Assembly (NCBI GenBank): GCA_022825675.1
Contig: JAJDWK010000081.1
Span: 1 to 36,416 of the forward strand
Reading direction: 5' to 3'
From: Anaerolineae bacterium
Lineage (GTDB): Bacteria > Chloroflexota > Anaerolineae > Aggregatilineales > Phototrophicaceae
DNA: 36,416 nt
The notes beneath the pieces are model-generated. The model was not told the DNA's origin. It made no database searches and saw only the letters and a program-made list of their open reading frames with translations. The position numbers and the translations under genes were made by a program. Shown one piece after another: positions 23,036 to 31,249 of this stretch; positions within the stretch are counted from its first letter, which is position 1; each line of letters opens with the position of its first letter.

Positions 23036-23848
23036 ATGATAAGCGCAAATCAAGTTGAACAATTTCGCAGCGAGGGCTGGCTGGCGCTGCCCGAGTTTTG
23101 GACGGCGCGGGAGGTGCGGGCGCTGCAACGGGAGCTGGAGCGGCTGAAAGCGGCGGGCTTGCTGCGCAATGTCGCCACCGCTGGCGATGGCGCCACCCCC
23201 GCGGACGACAAAGTCAATTTGCAGCTCTGCCCGATGTTCCCGCATAGCGATTTGTACCGCGCCATGCCCTTCGCCGACAAGGTCGTCAACGCTGTGCGCC
23301 AGCTGATAGGCGACCCGGTGCTGCTGCATTTGGATCAAGTTTTTCTCAAACCGGGCAAACAGGGCATGGGCACCAACTGGCACCAGGACAACGCCTATTT
23401 TCAAATTGAGGACCCGCTGCAAGGCACGGCGATGTGGACGGCGGTGCATGCGGCGACTGTCGCCAATGGCACCATCCATGTCATCCCCGGCAGCTTCCGC
23501 CAGCGCTACCAGCACAGCCGCGACCCATTCAGCGACCATCATCTGCGCTGTTATCCGCCGGAGGACGCGGCGCTGCCGCTGGAGCTGCCGGCGGGGGGCG
23601 TTGCCTTCTTCGCGTATGGCGTCGCCCATTGCACCTTGGCGAACAATACGGCGCGGGAACGGGCGGGGGTGGCGCTGCATTTCATCAACGGCGCGATGGA
23701 CGCGACCGCCAAAAGCGGCTTCCCACTGGGCAAGCGCCCCTATCTAAGCGGGGCGGAAGCCAGCGGCGGGCTGCGAGAGCATGGCGCGCGTATCGCCGGG
23801 ACCTGGGAGCGCGAGGTGGAGGCGGTGCTCAGTCAAGCGCGGGTTTAA
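23036..23848 (+). CDS. Phytanoyl-CoA dioxygenase family (PhyH) Fe(II)/2-oxoglutarate oxygenase
   Basis: This encodes 270 residues. The ATG at 23036 is chosen because the family fold begins there ('MISANQVEQFRSEGWLALPEFW'); the longer open frame upstream is msrA in another frame. The iron site is His116-x-Asp118 in NWHQDNAYF and a distal His198 in GVAHCTLANN; Arg209 is positioned to bind 2-oxoglutarate. 'GTIHVIPGSF' is a typical PhyH core strand. It hydroxylates an unknown small molecule. The stop overlaps the convergent surE stop by 4 bases. Confidence 0.88.
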   Translation: MISANQVEQFRSEGWLALPEFWTAREVRALQRELERLKAAGLLRNVATAGDGATPADDKVNLQLCPMFPHSDLYRAMPFADKVVNAVRQLIGDPVLLHLDQVFLKPGKQGMGTNWHQDNAYFQIEDPLQGTAMWTAVHAATVANGTIHVIPGSFRQRYQHSRDPFSDHHLRCYPPEDAALPLELPAGGVAFFAYGVAHCTLANNTARERAGVALHFINGAMDATAKSGFPLGKRPYLSGAEASGGLREHGARIAGTWEREVEAVLSQARV

Positions 23849-24678
23849 TGCCCATATTCGCGCTCGTCCAGCAATATCTGGCGCAGGCGGAACATATCCG
23901 TGCGCGAGGTCATATCCAGGCTTATCGGCGTGACGGAAATTACCTTGTCGCTCAGCAAGGCGTAGACATCGCTATCGGGCTCGGCGGCGGCGGGGTCGCT
24001 GTTATAGCGATAGCCCAGCTTGCCGGCATCGTGTAATGCCGCGCGTTCGGGGCGGGTGGGGAAATAGACGCGCCGCCTTGAGAGCCGCGTTGCGCGCCAT
24101 TCGGTGCTGGCATCGGCACCCCAAGGCACATCAATTTTCAGCGCGTCAACATCGTCAGGCAGCGCCGAATGCGCCATCAGCCAAATGCCCATGCGCCGCG
24201 TGAAGGCGGCGGCAGCGCTGAAATCAACAGCATCAGAATAGCTGAGATGCAGGTTGGTAGGCGTCTGCTGGCTGACGGCGAGCGAGGGGATGCCCAGGCT
24301 GGCACCTTCCAGCGCGGCGCCAACAGTGCCCGAGATGGTAACGCCGTTGCCGGTATTCTCGCCATAATTGATGCCAGACAGCAAGAGCGCCGGCGCGCGC
24401 GCCGCCAATTCCAGCACGGCATGCTGCACTACTTGCGCGGGGCTGCCATCAACGGCGAAGGCGCGACAGTCCTCAATATCCAGCGGCGCTTGATAGGGGA
24501 AAATGCGCCCTTCGCTGTAATGCGGCATGCTCCTGCCCATGCCGGATTGCTGCTCCCGCGGGGCGGCGACCAGCAGGCTGCCCACACCGCGGAAAGCGGC
24601 GACCAGCGCCCACAAGCCGGGGGATGCGATGCCATCATCGTTGGTAAAAAGAAGGATAGGTTTCTGCGATTGCGGCAT
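23845..24678 (-). CDS. surE: 5'/3'-nucleotidase SurE
   Basis: This encodes 277 residues from the ATG at 24678, which has AGGGAAA upstream; a longer frame reaches 24747. Motifs: 'ILLFTNDDGIASPGL' with the metal-binding Asp14-Asp15, 'VAAPREQQSGMGRS', 'LSGINYGENTGNGVTISGTVGAALEGASLGIPSLAVS' in several adjacent pieces, and 'LKIDVPWGA'. It removes phosphate from nucleoside monophosphates and is linked to stationary-phase survival in other bacteria. It is transcribed toward the PhyH gene and away from the TPR gene. Confidence 0.93.
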   Translation of the reverse strand: MPQSQKPILLFTNDDGIASPGLWALVAAFRGVGSLLVAAPREQQSGMGRSMPHYSEGRIFPYQAPLDIEDCRAFAVDGSPAQVVQHAVLELAARAPALLLSGINYGENTGNGVTISGTVGAALEGASLGIPSLAVSQQTPTNLHLSYSDAVDFSAAAAFTRRMGIWLMAHSALPDDVDALKIDVPWGADASTEWRATRLSRRRVYFPTRPERAALHDAGKLGYRYNSDPAAAEPDSDVYALLSDKVISVTPISLDMTSRTDMFRLRQILLDEREYGH

Positions 24679-24832
24679 CGCTTTTCCCTGTCTGCTTGGC
24701 GGGGCGGGGCTTGCCGCTAGCCTAGTGCATAAAAGGTAAGGCTGCAAGCGCAGGCGGTTAGCGTTAGGTGCAGCTATGCTTAAGGCGCGTGAGAAAGTTA
24801 GCCGCCGCCGTCAAATCCAATCGCGGTGGCTA

Positions 24833-24841
24833 TGGTATACT
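24833..24841 (+). promoter_or_regulatory. Extended -10 promoter element of the TPR gene
   Basis: TGGTATACT gives a TGn extended -10 (TATACT 24836-24841), 28 bases before the ATG at 24870. No good -35 is seen, as is common for extended -10 promoters. It supports the 24870 start over the longer frame from 24768. Confidence 0.55.
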
Positions 24842-24869
24842 GCAAAATAATCTATATGAGCGAGACAGT

Positions 24870-27254
24870 ATGGCGGAACTTAGCCTAAGCGCCTATCACG
24901 ATAAGCTCGATGACCAACTGCAGCGGGAAAGCTATTTTGAGGTCATCGCGCATGCGCGGCACATCCTCAAGCGCTTCCCCAAAAATCTGCGCAGCTATCG
25001 GCAGTTGGCGCGGGCATTATTTGCCGAAACGCGCTGGGACGAGGCGGCAAGCCTGCTGCGCCGCCTGCTGGGGGCGCTGCCCCGCGATTTTGAGGCGCAT
25101 CAACTGCTGGCGCGCTGCTATCAGCAGCTGGGGCAGGCGGAACGCGCCCTGTGGCATGCCGAGCGCGCCCTCGACCAGATGCCAGGGGATGAGGCTGCCA
25201 CCGCCATCCTGCGCGAGCAATATCAACAGCATCGCGGCGAGCGCATCGACAGCATGCGGCTAAGCCTCGGCGCTCAGGCGCAGCAGCAGATACGCAGCAA
25301 TCAGCTGGCGCCGGCGCTGGAGGCATTGGCGGCGGGGCTGGAAGAGCAGCCCCAGCGGCTGGACTGGCAGCTGCTGCGGGCGCGGGCGCTGTGGCTTAAT
25401 GGGCAGCGCATGGACGCCGCCGAAAACGCGGTTGATATCCTCGAACGCCTGCCCTATGCCATTGACGCCAACCGCATCCTGACCGAACTCTGGCTGGCGG
25501 AAAAGCGCCCCAGCGATGCGCAAAGCTTTCTGCGGCGCATTGAAGAGCTGGACCCCCAGCTCGCCCATCAACTGGCGACGGGGGTGCCAGCGCCCGCCGA
25601 TTTGCTGATGTTGCAAGAGCTGGACGCCGACAGCATTTCCCAGCGCGAGCAGGCGATTATCAACCCGGAATGGCTGAATACTTTGGGCGGCGGCGCGGAC
25701 CGCGCTGACGCGGGCGAAAGCGGCGGCTTGGGCGCGCTCTTCGGCATCGGCGAAGACGGCGGCGCGCCCGCCGCTGCCACCGCCGACTTAGATGGCTTGC
25801 TGAAAGATGACCGCGGCGAAACCCTCTTCCAGCCCCGCGCCCTGGGGGAAACTGTCGCCGCGAGCAGCCCCTTGCAAGCCGCGGCGGAAAATGCCCAGAA
25901 GCAGCCTGCCAGCGCCGAGCAAATCGACGCGCAGTTGGCAGCGGCTTTTGACGAAAGAGCTGGCGCCGACCAGGAGCCGGGCAGCGGCGCGGACGCGGCA
26001 ACAAACGAAACGCTGGGCATTGATGAGGACATGACGAGCTTGCTGGAAGAATTGGAAGCCAGCGAGCAGGATATGGACTGGCTGGATGAAGATGCTGCCG
26101 GGGCATCGCCAGCGGAGGAGCCGGTGGCGGGCGCGCCTTGGCTTTCTGCCGCGATGCACGAAGCGCTCGACAGGGACGATAGCGAATGGGACCTCTTCAG
26201 CGAGGACCAGCGCCTGCAGAACCTGCTCAAGCGCAGCACCGATACCGAGCCGCTGCATCAAGCGGATATTGCTGATTGGCTGGATGAGGCGGAGGCTGAT
26301 ACCCAGCGGGAAAGCGCCGATACTGCTGAGCCTGTCGAAGACGAGCATGAGCTTGAGAACGAAGAGGAAGATGACCCCTATGTCGACTGGCTGAGCGATG
26401 ACCTCAGCGCTATGGCGGAGAGCGGCGGGGAGCCGCCGAGCGGGACACAGAACAATGCCGCCGACTGGGGCTTACGCGATCCTGAGCAGCTCGCCGATTT
26501 TCTTGACGACGCCGCTCAAGCCGATGACGGCGGCGGGGATTGGATGAACGCCGTTGTGCCGGGCTTGGACCGCCAGCATGACGCCGACAGCAGCGACCCC
26601 GACGAATTCACCCGCCCCCGGTCCTCGCGGGGGAAAGAATTCGCCTGGCTCAAGGACATCGTTGACGAAGAAACCGGCACGATGCCGGCGGTCACGGCGG
26701 CGGCGGTCGCAGCGCCCTACTTCCGCTTCAGCAAGCCGCCCGCCTGGTACAGCGCGCTGAAAGCGGCTGAAAATGGGGAGGGACCGCTGGCGGCGCTGAG
26801 GCCGCAGCGGGTGGAAGACAGCCTGGAAAGCCTCGACCTTGATGACCTCACCTTCGACAATTATTTTGCCTTCGCCACGCCGACAGACAAAATGGACGCG
26901 ATTAACCTGGAAGATGATACGCAGCAGTTGGATTTTGTCAGCTTGGGATGGGACGATTATTTTGACTTGGAATCGCCCACCGAGCAGACCATCGCCATCA
27001 CTTTAAACGAAGACGCCGCGCCAGATTTCCAAGCGCTGGGCGTGGACGATGACGATTTTGACTTTGAAAATCCCGCCTCCCAGTGGCATACCGGCGCCGC
27101 GGCGGAAGACATGTACGGCTTTGGCGATGACGCGGCGGAAGACGAGCGCATGCCGCCGGCTGCCGAGCCGCCGCTTTGGCTGCGCTACCGGGCGGAGGAT
27201 GACGGCGCGGATGACAACAGCCGACATCGCGGACCTGGCGCATCGGCGATATAA
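24870..27254 (+). CDS. Large acidic TPR protein with WL motifs and C-terminal tandem repeats
   Basis: This encodes 794 residues. Residues 1 to about 230 form TPR-like helical pairs ('FEVIAHARHILKRFPKNLRSYRQLARALF', 'AERALWHAERALDQMPGDEAATAILREQY'). Residues about 270-640 are acidic and low complexity, with short Trp motifs in acidic context: W404 (DWLDED), W424, W470 (DWLDEA), W507 (DWLSDD), W533, W558 and W593. Residues about 654-735 hold two full and one partial tandem unit built around D-D-Y/N-F...(S/T)PT...AI.L..D. No signal peptide or TM segment, so it is cytoplasmic. It is probably a scaffold or adaptor; partners are unknown. The next gene encodes a smaller protein with the same WL motifs. 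The stop codon is followed by only 36 bases before that gene. Confidence 0.8.
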   Translation: MAELSLSAYHDKLDDQLQRESYFEVIAHARHILKRFPKNLRSYRQLARALFAETRWDEAASLLRRLLGALPRDFEAHQLLARCYQQLGQAERALWHAERALDQMPGDEAATAILREQYQQHRGERIDSMRLSLGAQAQQQIRSNQLAPALEALAAGLEEQPQRLDWQLLRARALWLNGQRMDAAENAVDILERLPYAIDANRILTELWLAEKRPSDAQSFLRRIEELDPQLAHQLATGVPAPADLLMLQELDADSISQREQAIINPEWLNTLGGGADRADAGESGGLGALFGIGEDGGAPAAATADLDGLLKDDRGETLFQPRALGETVAASSPLQAAAENAQKQPASAEQIDAQLAAAFDERAGADQEPGSGADAATNETLGIDEDMTSLLEELEASEQDMDWLDEDAAGASPAEEPVAGAPWLSAAMHEALDRDDSEWDLFSEDQRLQNLLKRSTDTEPLHQADIADWLDEAEADTQRESADTAEPVEDEHELENEEEDDPYVDWLSDDLSAMAESGGEPPSGTQNNAADWGLRDPEQLADFLDDAAQADDGGGDWMNAVVPGLDRQHDADSSDPDEFTRPRSSRGKEFAWLKDIVDEETGTMPAVTAAAVAAPYFRFSKPPAWYSALKAAENGEGPLAALRPQRVEDSLESLDLDDLTFDNYFAFATPTDKMDAINLEDDTQQLDFVSLGWDDYFDLESPTEQTIAITLNEDAAPDFQALGVDDDDFDFENPASQWHTGAAAEDMYGFGDDAAEDERMPPAAEPPLWLRYRAEDDGADDNSRHRGPGASAI
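26829..27090 (+). repeat. Tandem amino-acid repeat within the TPR gene
   Basis: Three units follow each other: LDLDDLTFDNYFAFATPT, SLGWDDYFDLESPTEQ and ALGVDDDDFDFENPA. In the first two each head is followed by an 'AI(N/T)L(E/N)(D/E)D' tail. The unit is about 30-37 residues and the third is truncated. The DNA of the units has diverged, so this is an old protein repeat. Confidence 0.65.
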
Positions 27255-27255
27255 T
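27250..27255 (+). promoter_or_regulatory. Consensus -10 box before the second TPR gene
   Basis: A perfect TATAAT overlaps the stop codon region of the preceding gene, 35 bases before the ATG at 27291. No acceptable -35 at 16-18 bases, so a separate promoter is only possible; read-through from the first TPR gene is as likely. Confidence 0.3.
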
Positions 27256-27290
27256 CTAGCGGCATTGCAGGGTCACAAAACCAATAGCGG

Positions 27291-28346
27291 ATGAACGGGA
27301 CTTCACCTATGCCTGACGCAGACCTGCCCGACTTCGATTCGATGTCGCAGGACGAACTTATCGCCTGGCTGGAGCAAATCTCCAAGAGCCAAAGCGAAAG
27401 CGCGCCCGCCATGCGCGATGACGGCGACCGCCCCCCGGATGCGAGCCTGCCAGCAGACGGGCTTGGCGCTGACGAACAGAACATGCTCGCCGCGGACGAC
27501 AATTTCCCGCTTGAATTCTACCTGTTTGAAGACGATGGCAATGCCCCCACCGCCGCTCTCGACTGGCTGGAGACCATCGCCGCCGAGCAGGAAGCGCCAG
27601 AATTGCCCGCCGCCAGCGCTGCGAACCCGCCAGAATCGCTTGAGCAACTGCTGCCCGCGGAAGAGGACAGCGATGCGCTGGAATGGCTGCAAGCGCTTGA
27701 GAGCGGCGGCGAGCAAGCGGCGGCGGATATCAACTTGCATGCGGCTGCTGACGGGCATGAGCATGAGGTCTATGAACTTGATGAAACCGGCAAAGCGGAC
27801 GAAGATCTGCTCGCCGAGCTTGATGACGAGAGCCGCTATTCCCTGGGCGCTGGCGCTGAAAACGATGCGCTGGCTTCCTTGATAGGGGAGAGGGCGGGGG
27901 CAGCTGATGACGGCGAAGAGCGGAAGCCGCCGCCGAAGTCAGCGCAAGCCAGCTCTCAGCCCGAGCAAATGTCCGATTTGGATGCCTGGTACGCCGACAG
28001 GCTGCGCGCGGTCGTGACCGCGCCAGACACCGCTGAAGATGCGCCCGCAGCAGCCGAGGAAGCGCCACCCAGCAAAGCGCCGCCGCCGGGCTTGGCGGCC
28101 GCCATCTATTCCGCCCGCGGCAAAGTCGAAGCCAATGCCCTTGGCGAGGCGCTTGCCGCCTACGAATCGCTGCTGCGCAGCAGCGCTGGCTTGGAGTGGG
28201 TGGTGGCGGATTTGCGCGCTCTAATCACAAAAGGTAGCTACAGCCGCAACCCGGCGGTGCACCGCGTGCTGGGGGATGCGCTCGCGCGTCAGGGCAATTT
28301 GGACGCGGCGATCGCCGTCTATCGGCATGCCCTGTCGCTGCTCTAG
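27291..28346 (+). CDS. Acidic protein with WL motifs and C-terminal TPR-like helices
   Basis: This encodes 351 residues from the ATG at 27291; an in-frame ATG at 27309 (MPDADLPDFDS) is an alternative. The N-terminal two thirds are acidic and disordered in appearance, with W26 (AWLEQI), W92 (DWLETI), W132 (EWLQAL) and W233 (AWYADR). The last about 80 residues ('EALAAYESLLRSSAGLEWVVADLRAL...HRVLGDALARQGNLDAAIAVYRHAL') are TPR-like helices. It has domain content in the reverse order to its upstream neighbour (TPR at the C-terminus rather than the N-terminus), but shares its acidity and WL motif. Probably cotranscribed with it and possibly a partner of the same complex. Cytoplasmic; no recognised family name. 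Confidence 0.78.
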   Translation: MNGTSPMPDADLPDFDSMSQDELIAWLEQISKSQSESAPAMRDDGDRPPDASLPADGLGADEQNMLAADDNFPLEFYLFEDDGNAPTAALDWLETIAAEQEAPELPAASAANPPESLEQLLPAEEDSDALEWLQALESGGEQAAADINLHAAADGHEHEVYELDETGKADEDLLAELDDESRYSLGAGAENDALASLIGERAGAADDGEERKPPPKSAQASSQPEQMSDLDAWYADRLRAVVTAPDTAEDAPAAAEEAPPSKAPPPGLAAAIYSARGKVEANALGEALAAYESLLRSSAGLEWVVADLRALITKGSYSRNPAVHRVLGDALARQGNLDAAIAVYRHALSLL

Positions 28347-28367
28347 GGCGCGGCGGGCAGGCTCGCT

Positions 28368-29456
28368 TTGAGCGCGGACATCCGCGAGGCGCTTTTGCGC
28401 TGGTATCATGCCCATAAGCGCGCCTTGCCCTGGACAGAGGACGCGCAGCCCTACCGCGTCTGGCTCTCCGAAGTGATGCTGCAGCAGACGCAGGTCGAGA
28501 CGGTCATCCCCTATTTTCGGCGCTTTATCGCCGCTTTGCCCACGGTGGCGGCGCTGGCGGCGGCTGAGCTTGATGCCGTGCTGAAATTGTGGGAGGGCTT
28601 GGGATATTACCGCCGCGCCCACAATGTGCACCGCGCCGCCCGCCTGCTCGTCGCCGAATACAATGGGCAATTGCCGCGCTCAACCGCCGAGCTGCAAAAG
28701 TTGCCCGGCATCGGGCGCTACACCGCCGGCGCTATCGCCAGCATCGCTTTCGGCATTGCCGCGCCGGCGCTGGACGCCAATGTGATGCGTGTCTACACGC
28801 GCCTGCTTAATCTGGATGGCGATATCCGCCTGCCGGCGACGCAAAATCAGCTTTGGCAAATCGCGGCGGACTGGCTGCCCGCGGCAGCGCCGGGCGATTT
28901 TAATCAGGCGCTGATGCAATTGGGGCAGCAGATATGCCGCCCGCAGCAGCCGCTTTGCGGGCGCTGCCCGCTGTCCGCGCAGTGCCAGGCGCGCGCGAAA
29001 GGGCTGCAAGCCCAGCGCCCCGTGCGCGCCCCGCGCCCGCCCAAGCCGCATTATGATGTCGCCGCCGGCTTGATACGCGACGAGCGCGCCCGCTTCTTGA
29101 TAGCCCAGCGCCCGCTGGATGGCTTGCTGGGCGGCTTGTGGGAATTCCCCGGCGGCAAGTTGGAAACGGGCGAGAGCCTGCCCGCTTGCCTCAAGCGCGA
29201 GCTGCGGGAAGAGCTGGCGATTGAAGTCGCGGTGGGCGAGATTTTCACGGTTGTGCGTCATGCTTTCACGCATTTTAAGATTACTTTGTATGCTTTCGAC
29301 TGCCGCTATGTGGGCGCGCTGCCGCCCCATGACGCGCCGCAAGCCCTGGGCGCGCGCCAGTGGCGCTGGGCGCGCCTGACAGAGCTCGCGCAGTTCAGCT
29401 TTGGCAAAGCCGACCGCCAAGTCATCGCCGAGCTGATGCGCCGGCGGCTGCTCTAA
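28368..29456 (+). CDS. mutY: A/G-specific adenine glycosylase MutY
   Basis: This encodes 362 residues from a TTG at 28368 (no ATG fits, and the conserved N-terminus begins right after it). The catalytic domain has Glu35 (SEVMLQQTQVET), the helix-hairpin-helix 'LPGIGRYTAGAIASIAFG' and catalytic Asp136 (ALDANVMRVYT). The [4Fe-4S] ligands Cys190, 197, 200 and 206 follow the C-x6-C-x2-C-x5-C rule. The C-terminal domain is Nudix-like with 'GLWEFPGGKLETGES' and 'RELREELAIEV'. It removes adenine mispaired with 8-oxoguanine. The start is 21 bases after the TPR gene stop, so it may share that transcript. Confidence 0.94.
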   Translation: MSADIREALLRWYHAHKRALPWTEDAQPYRVWLSEVMLQQTQVETVIPYFRRFIAALPTVAALAAAELDAVLKLWEGLGYYRRAHNVHRAARLLVAEYNGQLPRSTAELQKLPGIGRYTAGAIASIAFGIAAPALDANVMRVYTRLLNLDGDIRLPATQNQLWQIAADWLPAAAPGDFNQALMQLGQQICRPQQPLCGRCPLSAQCQARAKGLQAQRPVRAPRPPKPHYDVAAGLIRDERARFLIAQRPLDGLLGGLWEFPGGKLETGESLPACLKRELREELAIEVAVGEIFTVVRHAFTHFKITLYAFDCRYVGALPPHDAPQALGARQWRWARLTELAQFSFGKADRQVIAELMRRRLL

Positions 29457-29510
29457 AGCTGATGCAGCGCGCATCGCAACGGTAGGGGAGACTCGGCGGG
29501 TCGCCCGTCG

Positions 29511-29639
29511 TTGCCACAGAGATTTTCTCATTTTTCCTCGGTGAAACTCGGTGTACTCGGTGGTAAAATCCTTGTCGAAGCTCCGCCAGTACAGATTTTC
29601 ATTATTGAATTGCACTTACTACTGTACTCTCTGTGGCAA
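29511..29639. repeat. MITE-like element with perfect 12-bp terminal inverted repeats
   Basis: TTGCCACAGAGA (29511-29522) and TCTCTGTGGCAA (29628-29639) are exact inverted copies bounding 129 bp. The interior has CTCGGTGAAACTCGGTGTAC and CTCGGTGGTAAAATC, which recall the repeat at 21280-21373. No coding capacity. No clear target duplication is visible at its edges. Confidence 0.7.
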
Positions 29640-29662
29640 ATAATCTAGTGACGAGTTGAAGC

Positions 29663-31054
29663 ATGCGCGATACCCTCAGCACCTTGCGTAGTCTAATCGC
29701 CAGCTTGTTTGGTGCCAATGTGCCCGAATCCGGCGCTTGGGACCGCATCCCGCCCGAGCGCATGACCCCGCGCGAGCGGCTTATCCGCCGCAGCTCGCTG
29801 ATTATGTTTGCCGGCGCTATCGTGAATGGCATCGCCGGGCTGCTCCTCATCGCCGCGGCGGTGCATGCCGGCAGCCGCGATAGCGCCCTCTTCCTCACAT
29901 TGCAGGCGGCATTGCTGCCGCGCTTCGCCATCGATGCGGATGCGGCGGCGCTGCTCGTCATCGGCGGCATTTTGACGAATATGGCGGCTTTGCTGGTGCT
30001 GGCGGCGGTGATATTGGCGCAGGAATTGTGGACTGTCTTCAGCGCCTGGGCTTTGACGGCGCTCAACCTGGCGGCGCTGGTTCTGTATGGCTTCGCGCCG
30101 GCGCTGCTCGCCATCCTGCCCCTGGGCGCGGTCGGCATCATGACTTTGGGGGATTTACGCGCCTTCCGCCTCAACCCGGTCATGGTCAAAGAATTGCGCG
30201 GTCGCATGCGCGGTCCCCGCGGCTACGCCATCATCACCGTATTTTTGACGCTGATGAGCTTCTTCACAGTCCTGCTCTATCTGCTGCGTGTGCCTCAGGG
30301 CGGTGTGGTGGTCACGGGCGAGCTGGGGCGGCAGCTTTTCATCGGCGTGCTCTTCATCGAATTGATGCTCATCATCTTTATCGTGCCCGCGCTGACGGCG
30401 GGCGCCATCACCACCGAGCGCGAGCGCAAAACCTATGACCTGCTGCAAACCACGCTGATAAGCAAGGCGACCTTTGTGGTCGGCAAGATGCAATCGGCGC
30501 TGGGGTATATCGTGCTGCTGCTGCTTTCGGCGATTCCCTTGCAGAGCATCGCCTTCCTCTTCGGCGGCGTCAGCGAGGCGGAAATGCTGCTGGCGCTGGT
30601 GGTGCTGCTGGTGTCCGCGCTGGCGCTGGGCGCGTTTGGCATGTATTTCTCGTCCATCACCGAGCGCACTTTGGCGGCGACCGTGCGTTCATATACCGTG
30701 GCGATTGGCATCACGGTGGGTTTGCCGCTGGCGGCGCTGATGCTCTTCCAAAACGCCTATGGCAATGTCATCAACAATTTCACCGTGCAATTCACCGACA
30801 GCCCGGCGGTCGAATCCACCACCATTTACCTCGATATGATCGCCACCAGCCTCAACCCGATTATGGCGACGCTGCGTTCCCAGCAAATGCTGATAGACCA
30901 TCAGCAATTGCTGACGATGCGTGTAACCCTGGCGAGCAATGGCGCGTCCATCCCCGTGCTTTCGCCCTGGGTGCTGCTGACGCTGACCTATCTGTCGGTT
31001 ACCGCCCTGTTGGTGCTGCTGGCAATCCGGCGGATGGAGCGGCAAGGCGGTTAA
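29663..31054 (+). CDS. ABC-2 type transporter permease-like membrane protein
   Basis: This encodes 463 residues with about 10-11 TM helices. A first block of helices (about 47-165) is followed by the cytoplasmic 'LNPVMVKELRGRMRGPRGY' (about 170-189), a motif that begins the ABC-2 permease core in many Chloroflexota transporters. Later 'PALTAGAITTERERKTYDLLQTTLISK' (about 245-272) matches the conserved 'E+E.GT.+.LL.T' region of ABC-2 permeases. The last helix ends near residue 457. No ATPase gene lies beside it, so the nucleotide-binding partner must be encoded elsewhere. The substrate is unknown. The ATG at 29663 is preceded by GTTGAAGC. Confidence 0.75.
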   Translation: MRDTLSTLRSLIASLFGANVPESGAWDRIPPERMTPRERLIRRSSLIMFAGAIVNGIAGLLLIAAAVHAGSRDSALFLTLQAALLPRFAIDADAAALLVIGGILTNMAALLVLAAVILAQELWTVFSAWALTALNLAALVLYGFAPALLAILPLGAVGIMTLGDLRAFRLNPVMVKELRGRMRGPRGYAIITVFLTLMSFFTVLLYLLRVPQGGVVVTGELGRQLFIGVLFIELMLIIFIVPALTAGAITTERERKTYDLLQTTLISKATFVVGKMQSALGYIVLLLLSAIPLQSIAFLFGGVSEAEMLLALVVLLVSALALGAFGMYFSSITERTLAATVRSYTVAIGITVGLPLAALMLFQNAYGNVINNFTVQFTDSPAVESTTIYLDMIATSLNPIMATLRSQQMLIDHQQLLTMRVTLASNGASIPVLSPWVLLTLTYLSVTALLVLLAIRRMERQGG

Positions 31055-31249
31055 GGGGGCAGGCTGATATGCCCTGCCGGTCGAGATGGAATCGAGGGCG
31101 CCTCGCCGAGACGCCCCTGCGGATTCTTGTTCCTTTGTCGCGCGACCAACTGGGCTTTCGGCGCTCTCGGTGGCTAAAATCCAGCGCCATTTCCGCTAAG
31201 AAAATCATATCCAGGAGTATCAGCGTCCCCATTACCCGAAGGAGGCAAT
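31055..31249. other. Gap before the metabolic cluster
   Basis: About 195 bases with GC-rich repeat fragments ('gggcgcctcgccgagacgcccctgcgg', and 'gctctcggtggctaaaatcc', which resembles the 29511-29639 element). A strong GAAGGAGG ribosome-binding site ends it at about 31239-31246. No gene or clear promoter is seen. Confidence 0.5.

Noticed and set aside
21423..23048. 541-codon open frame on the minus strand
   Set aside because: It covers rsmA and msrA, both with clear catalytic motifs on the plus strand; the translation has no domain.
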